A stretch of 64,000 bases of DNA from Monomorium pharaonis (lineage: Eukaryota > Arthropoda > Insecta > Hymenoptera > Formicidae): NCBI RefSeq assembly GCF_013373865.1, contig NC_050475.1, positions 3,363,001 through 3,427,000 on the forward strand, read 5' to 3'. The notes under the pieces were generated by a model that was not told where the DNA came from, did no database searches, and worked only from the letters and a program-made list of their open reading frames with translations. The position numbers and the translations under genes are program-made. Positions 1 to 9,000 of this stretch are shown in pieces (the first letter of the stretch is position 1; each line of letters starts with the position of its first letter).

Positions 1-2
1 TT

Positions 3-56
3 GTGGTCGTCGCCGGTCTGATCGGTTGGAATCTCGGCACGATGCCCAAAAGGAAA
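3..56 (+). CDS. M1-like gene, first visible exon (membrane anchor end)
   Basis: The reading frame from base 3 gives a hydrophobic run (VVVAGLIGWNLG) followed by KRK, and ends in phase 0 at the donor GTGAGT (57-62). This fits the lumenal end of an N-terminal signal anchor, as in membrane M1 aminopeptidases. Basic residues just after the segment are not ideal for a type II anchor, so a signal peptide is possible. The exon continues upstream of the window. Confidence 0.7.
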
Positions 57-3000
57 GTGAGTGATCTGTCGTAACGATTAATACTTGTCATTAATATCAT
101 ACTGGCGTTTAATATTTTATCATTGCAATTTTAAACTCATTACTTTTGAGATAAGAAAAATTAAAATTATAAAATAAAACATTTGTTTATTTGTACATCT
201 ATTTTTTGATGACTTATGGATTAAAATTATGTATTTAAAATTATTCATTTAGACAAAAATATTGTTATTTTAAAATTACCGTCATTAGCATTAAATTTTA
301 ATTAATGAGTCAGTGCCATTTTACATTTTACAGCTTGAAAAATAATGGAATAGAACATCTTTCTCTTTCTTTAAGAGGATGCTAAACTGCCCGTCAAACT
401 TGATCGATGTCGATAATGTAGAATCATTCGTTTATTCTTGTTCATAAAAATATTCGCTTTAAAATACAAATTATGTAGCTTATACGTAAAAATGAATGGT
501 ATTCGTTAGTTCAGAACAGATTGAGGATCGACCTCGATCAAGTTTGATGGGCAGTTTAGCATCCTCTTAATAAGTATTAATAATAATCTTTCTCAAGCTC
601 TGCGCTCTCTGTTAATTAGATATACGATCCATTAGCTCTTATTGAGAACGAGGTGGAGGAAGGGGACGATGTCGTTGTTGCCTCGATATCGCCTTACGTT
701 CATCCTTTGAGATATAATCTTGAATTGACGCTGTCGAACGACGTCAACGCGACATCGAAGCTGAAGGGGCAAACCGTCATCGAATTTCGTGTAGACGACA
801 CAACCCCATTAGATAAATTGTCTCTAAATGCGAGAAACATCACGGTGACGCGTTACAAGCTGTCGCTCATGGAAGAGAACGGCGCGCGAGCAAAAAGGAG
901 GCGTAGGAGACGCGCCGAGGATGATACGGGCGGCCAAGAGAACTCTGGTATTTCCTTCGAAAATGCATAGATTCTCGATCCGTCACTTTTCCTTATCAAA
1001 ATCACTTTTTGCTCTCTTAGATTCTAATTAAAAAAAATTTATACTTCGGTCGACAAAGAATTAAGAGGAAAATCGATCGCGTTCCGATCACTCAACTTAA
1101 TCATTCGATTTAAATTCGACTTATGTAATGACTAAGTAGTTGCCTTTAACGACTTTTAAAATAAAAATCTAACTGTGTAGCTGTCAGGTGTAACCGAGAC
1201 CAGTGTTTTGCCAGATTTGGATCGTAATCTGTGCCACGAGCGCGACTCGTGCTTGTTTCATTTGGATTATAATCACGCACCGCGAATTGCCCGTCATTAC
1301 GAGGCAGCGGGTTAATGTACGATTTAACAAAGCAACAGATTCTTGGTAGCGAATTATGCGCGACTAGTATACACCTGTGCCAATATCTCGTACAATAGCG
1401 TGCAGGTGGTCAATTGCGTAAATCTTGGCGATAAATTCTAAAATAAAAAGAGAAATAACTTAATTCTTACCGTTTTTTAAATTTACGTAACTGAGTTGGT
1501 TTAATTTTGTCTCATTCTTTGGTCTGAATAAAGGACATTACCGTGATTAAAGATTCGTGCTTTTGAATTTGCTTAAAACTTTCGTTTACTCCTGGAAAAG
1601 AGTTACGTAATCGATTGTGCGTCTAATGCCGGTCTGTTCGGTGCAGACAATGCGACTACCATTTTGGCCTCTGCCGTCACGTCGTCTTCGCAATTGGAAA
1701 ATCAGGAAACAGTTGTTACGGAACATCCTCCGGGAAATGCGACCGTCTCGGGAAACGAAACTGCTTCCTCGACAAGTGAAAGCTTGTCGATGCCCGATGA
1801 GAAGACCACGGAATCCGCGAACACGACGACAGAATCTGAATCGACTACGGTCACTTCCGGCGATAGAAACGTAACCGACGTGAAGATCGAACGATACGAG
1901 GTGGATGCTAATAACGGATTACATGTGATATATCCGGCCGTCGCCGTGAGCTCAGGAACGTACAGCTTGGAGATCGATTACGAGATTTTGCTTGATGGCA
2001 AAGCGATTTATTCCGCAGGCTTCAACGAGTCCCGTGAAGGAAGGTGAGTTTTTTTCCGTGTGATTGTAGCAAGGAAAAAAAGCAATTAACTAATTGCTGA
2101 TTGCACTAGAATTAAAACATTATCTTGTAACAGATATAGCTATTCATAGAACCATAAGTCAAATTTTTTGAAAATGACAAAAATTATTCGAAAGCTGTTA
2201 GAAATGTATTATTGATATTTTTGAATAATATATAAAATTATTAAAAAATATGTCCTTATATCATTTTTGTTCCTGTTTTATATTAAAACTTTTTACTTTT
2301 GGAAGTTTAATATTGATTTGATTAATGTACATTAAAGAAAATTTCTTCAAACATTATTGCTAGAGTTTGTGTCTTTAACCTAAGCATTTAAAAAATGCCT
2401 GCTTAATGGAATCATGCTTTGATAAATTTTCGAATTTTACATCTAATTTTGATAGACCGGTAATCGGGACGCGGTTGAAACCTATGGGAGCTTCACATCT
2501 TTTGCCTCTTTTCGATGATGTGAATCTCAAGGCTATCTTCTCGGTGTCCGTGATACGTCCGCGTGAAACAAAAGTCCTAACGAACATGCCTGTTAATATT
2601 TCCAAAGACATGTGAGTATTTTATGCTGTTAACTGCATCTGTGTCAATCTTTACGTGCTTATTGTTGGAAGACTATATCAGTTTGGAATAGTAAAACTGT
2701 CCAGTTTTACCATTTGTTTTTTCAACTGTGTTTCTTCAAGTGAAGAAACAGAGTTTTAAAAAACGTATGTGAAGTAAAAATAGACAAATTTGAAATTCTT
2801 ATCCAGTCCTGATCTTAAATAAACCGTGCCATCAAATTTTACTTTAATCAATTTGTAATTCGATCCTTTCTCATTTACAATTTAAAATACGTCGAAATTA
2901 TAAATTGTATTAAGTAATAATTGCACCGGTGGAATTTATATTTTGATAAAAAAATCCTTAATTATAATAAAATTTTTACAGTGTCATTATTTTTTTAGAT

Positions 3001-6000
3001 TTTTCTTCCTATGTAATTTTTACATGATTTTTATGTATTGAAGAAGTGATCAATAGGTGATTTGTATCTTTAAAGATCGGATGATCGGGTAATCGACATC
3101 TTCAGCGATACTCCATTGTTGTCGCCTTACAATCTAGCTTTCGTAATGGGCGAGATCGGGTCATTAGGCGAGACGAAAACGGGACTTGATAACACGACAG
3201 GAGTGACTTTCTGGGGCGATCCGAAGAGGCGATCCCGAGGAATTTACCTTCTCGACAAACTTGACCAAATTGTTGTACGTTTTAACGATATATTCTCGAT
3301 GCCTTATCCGCTACCGAAATTGGATATCTTTGCATTACCGTCGCAAATCGTCGATAATGCCGGAAACCTGGGATTGATATCATTAAAGTAAGAGAGATCA
3401 CCATTATTTCATTTACAAAATTTCAAAGCTATTTCGCTGAAGAAAATTACTAATTTTCTTATAAACTTCAGACTCAGAGAGATGATAGAAAAACTTTATT
3501 TTTATCAAAACTAATTTTTAGAACTAATTTTAAGTGGTTTTTGTTTTAAAGCAAATCTCTAATTTAAAATGTAATGATAATAAAATATAAACAATTTCCA
3601 AATCTAACAAAATCTGTTAACCGAATAAAATTTTGAAAGAATCTATTAAAGATTCTTATTTAAGCTAAAATATTTTTAAAATATATTTTTATATTTATTT
3701 ATACAAAAATTCATTGTCTTTTTTAAAGAGAAAATCTTTTTAAATTGTTAAATTATTAAAATACACTTGCAAGTTATGTTAAAAAAAACCGCGACTGAGT
3801 ACAAATGTTTTGCCAGACTTATCCATTATACTCTACGATCGCTCTACGTTCGATGTCGCGTTATATCAGGTTAAATTGTTTTCAAGGCAATCGCTCTTCT
3901 ACGCCGCGGATCGATCTCCCATGGTCACAAAGACGGACGCGTTAAGCGCTCTGATAAGCCTGATAGGAGAACAATGGTTGGGCGGCGTCGTGAACATGAA
4001 GAACTGGACGGACGTTTGGCTACTTGAAGGCACCACTCTTCACTTGCGACACGCGATGATCGAGAAGGCACATAACTGGAATAATATTTGCAACATCCAT
4101 TAACTCTAAAAGTGCATACCGACATCCGACAAACAATATTTTGTGCTAAAATATATGTTAAATTATATTAAAATTATGTGCTTTTAAAGTTAATATTGAA
4201 TTTTACATTAATTATTTTGAAAAGATAATACAAGTAATTAAATAAAAAAGAATTTGGTTTACACAACTTGCGAAATTTTAAGATAATCATATAATTTACG
4301 TATTAAAACAATAAAATGTTTTATTTTGAAATGTATAAAGAAGTAAAATTCTTTATGTAAGAAAAGAATTTTTAATTTATTTCCGTAATTGTTTACTTCT
4401 TAATTTTACATAAATATTTAAAGAAAGTTGACTTCTTTGTTTTTCCTTTTAATTTGATTTTTAGTTTATTACCTTTTTAAAATAATTGACAGTGCTTGAA
4501 TAAGGACAGCACTTTTCCAAACCGAGGAAAGCAAAGTTTTTATGAGATTCTATTTTCAGATAGACTCATCACTGGGCTCCAATCTTGCCTTTCTCGCTAA
4601 CGTACAATGGGATGCCATGGAAGAAGATAGTTACACCGTTTCAAAGCCTCTGCAATCAAACGTCAATCCTGCCTATCTGGATTTCTCGGATGACAATGCT
4701 CGACACAAAAAAGGTAAAAATCGTCTATTAAATCAATTATTTCGAGCAATGCTTATGATACTTCCGAGTATCAATATCTTGCTCCTGATATTAAACGTTA
4801 GTGAATACTATTGGCATTAATATTTTATTTTCAATATTGGTTGCATATCAACACTTGGAAGTGGAGTTGTGACTATTCGACTTTAATATTTCTTACACAA
4901 TAATAAATATATCCGCAAATGATATGAATAAATAGTAGAATATTATTACAAATACACAAAACATTAATATGTATTATTTATACAAATTACCTAAAATTTG
5001 CTTTGTATGCTTTAACATCTAATTTTACAGCAAATTGAAAGTTTGTATCCATTTTTGATATTTTTTGACCTCTCGCTTTTTCCAACTTTTAAAATTAAAT
5101 ATTCGATAAGTATCTGAACCAGTACATTTTTTTTTTACCTTGTGAGAGCACGTGAAATATTGTCGAATAGTCTCAGCTCTACTCGAAAGGCAGTACCGAA
5201 TATACGCTGTCGTAACGCTGCATAATGTGATTTTGCATTCTGACTGCTTCTTGTAGGTGCATGCTTGATTCGCATGTTGCATGGCGTGATAAACGATACC
5301 GCCTTTAGGAACGGCTACCGGAAATTCATAGCGAGGTGGTGGGTATATATCACATTATCGTCATTTTATCCTTCAACCTTTGAGCCGGTCGTGGTCCGTT
5401 CATTAATCGCAGTGATCCCAGCATCGACGTTTATAATATCATCTCGTTCGGCCGCCCGCCCGCCCGCCCGCTCGTGCGGCACGCCGTGATTCAGTCGTCG
5501 AAACGATAATCGACGCGCTTTACAGCGAGTTATCCCGTCGGCTTTATGGTAATGCCAGTCGTTGAATGTCACGAGCTGCCAGCCATTATTCCTCATGCTT
5601 CTTTATCGGTCTCGTTACATAAGTGTACCTATCACCGATATACATATTTTCGCTGGCATTGAATCGCAATGTCGTACAAACGTACAAATCTATACAATCT
5701 CGTCTCGTTTGATAGACACATGCGCGAAGCGTCAAGTAGTAGTGCCCCCATTTTGCACACTAATTGTAAATAAAATAAAATTATCATATTGAATTAAAAT
5801 TGTACTGAGACTTTTGTAAATTGTTTTAGGAACTATTCGACAGCAAACGTCAACGACTTCTGGGAAGCGATGGCGGAAGAAACCATAGGTTTACCCATAG
5901 AAATCACGTTGTCCGAGGCGATGAATTCTTGGACTTTGCATCGCGGATATCCGATTGTCAGCGTCCAGAGGAAATACGAGGAAGGCACCGCCGTCATTCG

Positions 6001-9000
6001 ACAGGTGCGATTTAAATACTACGAATTAAATTGTATGTTTAATCTTCTAGGGAAAGGGGAGCATTTATAATTTGCAATGAAATATTTATTACCCTCAATT
6101 ATATTGTTGCACAGCAAAGATTTACGTATGACCAATCACCGTCTGACACTCAACCGACGTGGTACGTGCCGCTCGACTATATTAACAAATCAAGCAATGA
6201 TTGGTCATCTCCGACAAAGACATGGTTGCATTCCGAAGAGGAAATTGTAGTGCATAATGTTGGTGCTTATGATTCCTGGGTTGTGTTCAATGTGAATAAA
6301 ACAGGTGGGCTGCAAAAATATTTCTCTTAAAAAATGCCCTTAACGTTCAGTTACGAAAAATAGACATTTCTAATAAAATTAGCATAAATATTTCTTAAAA
6401 TTATATTATTACATATAAAATTACTATTTATTTTTTCTAGATAACGTTTTTAAAAAATAGAATATTATAAATAACAGATAAAATAAAATTGAGTTCCAAA
6501 TTTTGTTGTTTTAAACAAAATTATGGAAATTACATCAAAATTGAATTATTTGTCTAATAAAATCATCTAATACGCCTTTTACTTTTATTTATTTCTAACG
6601 TTTCCTTCTTTTTCTCTTAATCATTCTTAGCAAAATATAACAAAATTCTGATTTTGCGACAAATAATCCTTTTAACTTTTATTCACGCGGAAAACTTCTT
6701 GGCCAGAGAATGACACATTAATTTTAATATCCTCGAGTTTAAAGTAAAATTACGAAAGGGGATGCAAGTGTCTGCTCTATCGTTATTAATTGCTTTCAAG
6801 GTTATTATCGTGTGCACTATGACGAGGAAAATTGGAAGCTCCTGACGAAGGCTTTCGAGGAAAATCACGAGGCCTTTCCGCCAGAAACTAGGGCGTCGCT
6901 CATCGACGATGCGCTTGGACTTGCCGCGGTCGGCTTGACGAAATACGCGACCGCTTTTGACTTTATTAAATATATGCAAATGAAAGAACGGCATTACGCT
7001 CCCTGGGGTGCTTTGATGCGTCACCTGTTCAAGTTAAACGGTCTTCTTTACGAGACGTCTGGTTTTAGCGAGTTTCAGGTAACACTTGAGGAACTATAAA
7101 GAGAAATTAAAAAATGTTAAAAATGAAACATCAATTTAAAAAAAGTTTGGACAAATTATTCATACTTAATTGACATTTAGAAAGTGATTAGCTTTGTAAA
7201 ATATATTATTAGATAAATATTTTATAAAAAATAATACGTTTGTAAATATAATATTTAGCACTATAATAAAAAAACATATGTAAAACTGTCGAAGAGATAT
7301 TTAAGAGAAACTTATATTTAAATCTATTTTTATTTATCATATTTATTTTTTGTGTATAAAGCAACAGACCTGTGACAAGCATAAATGTTTAAGATTTAAG
7401 AAATTTGCAAGTTAAAATTGACTTAAAAACACAATAATTTAATTATGGCTCAATAGTAATAAAATTAAGCAACTTTATGAATAAACCGTTACAGGAATTT
7501 ACATTAAGATTTACTTCAAAACTGTACTCGGACGTGGGGTGGAAAATCGATGAGGGATCTCGACTAACTTTGATCGCTCTTACGATAGCGTGCGCGTTTG
7601 AGAACTCGGAATGCCTCGAGTGGGCCAGGATTCATTATGAGAAACTGAGAGACCATTCAGATGCAGACGAAATGTAAGTTCGACAAAAATATCTAAAATT
7701 CCATTCGAGACTCGTTCTTATCTACATTATAGTTTTCGGCGATATGTGGTACAATTTTAATAATTGGTTACTTAATATTAATTTTTGCTTATAGACAATA
7801 CTAACCGTAACACGTATTTTTATAATGTAAAGGAAATGCAATTCTTGTACGACAAGAGAGACACGCGTTTCGAAAAAATTTCTGCTTTTGAAACAATAAT
7901 CTCGTTTCGATTTCACGGTTCATTTTGGAACTTTGATTGTTTCAGTGTACCAGCTTATGCGCGTGAAATACTGTACTGCATGGTTGCTCGATACGGCACG
8001 CGAAACGAGTGGAATTTCTTCATCGAGAAGGCAAATTCCACTGCGGATCGAGATGAAAAGAATCGTCTTTTATCGGCGTTTGGATGCTTTCAGACGCCAT
8101 GGATTCTGCAATCGTAAGTAGAATTGTTAGTAATACAATATCATTGATTTCTTATTACTTATTTAATTTTTATCAATCTTTTATATTTTATATTAATTTT
8201 AATTCTCTATTCGAGTAGGATACATTTAATATTAAAATTAAACAATGCGAAACGCATTAAATAAAATTTAAATAAAAAAATATTTCTGTATATCAAAAAA
8301 TAAAGTTGCTAAGTAATTAATAATTTTCAAAAATTTTCTACAAAGAAAAAACAAATGTATATAATTATTTGACAGTATGTCTGCGGATATATAATGTATG
8401 TTAATTTGTGTTAGGATACTTAGCGAGCTTCTCGAAGGAAAGATGTACAACGAGGACGAGACGCAAAGGATCTTAAGAAGTTTTCCGCAAAACCCAGTCG
8501 CTGCGGAAATCGCCTCCAAGTTCGTCCAAAATAATTGGCAGGTTATCGTCACAAGGTACTTTGCAACTTTCTTATCTCTCCGTCGAACTTGTAAGCAGAT
8601 TACGATGTACTCTCATGTCTGTTTAGATTCTCCAAATCTCGTCGGATCCTAAAAGCTTTCGCATTGGCGATGACGAACGGCTTGATCAGCGAGGAAGACT
8701 TTGAAGATGTAAGTGTGATTTAGTATTATGTATTGAAAAACAATAATTTATATTAGAATAAGAGAGCATTAAAATAATTAATAATAACTCTCCAATAATT
8801 CTATCAAAGTAATTATATAAAATAGGAAAATAATTATATAGAATACTAGCTATGCCCTGCCACGCGTTGCTGTGGCTCTCTATTCTTATGCTGTTTTTTT
8901 CAAACTTTCTTTGCTTTCGTTGTTTAACTTTCAAGAGCCTTGCTTTACTGTTGCTCTTTTTATTTTATTTTTGAATAAGCATTTATCTATCTTTAATAAA

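Noticed and set aside
3800..3886. An earlier start of M1-like exon 6, at 3800 (phase-compatible) or 3817 (after TTTTGCCAG).
   Set aside because: A start at 3800 lacks a pyrimidine tract and adds 29 residues the family does not have. A start at 3817 breaks the frame. The acceptor at 3886 keeps phase and restores the family spacing to the zinc motif.
4068..4103. Treating the TAA at 4101 as the natural end of a short protein.
   Set aside because: Exons 7 to 16 continue the M1 fold in phase up to 9919, so a stop here would leave ten conserved exons unexplained.
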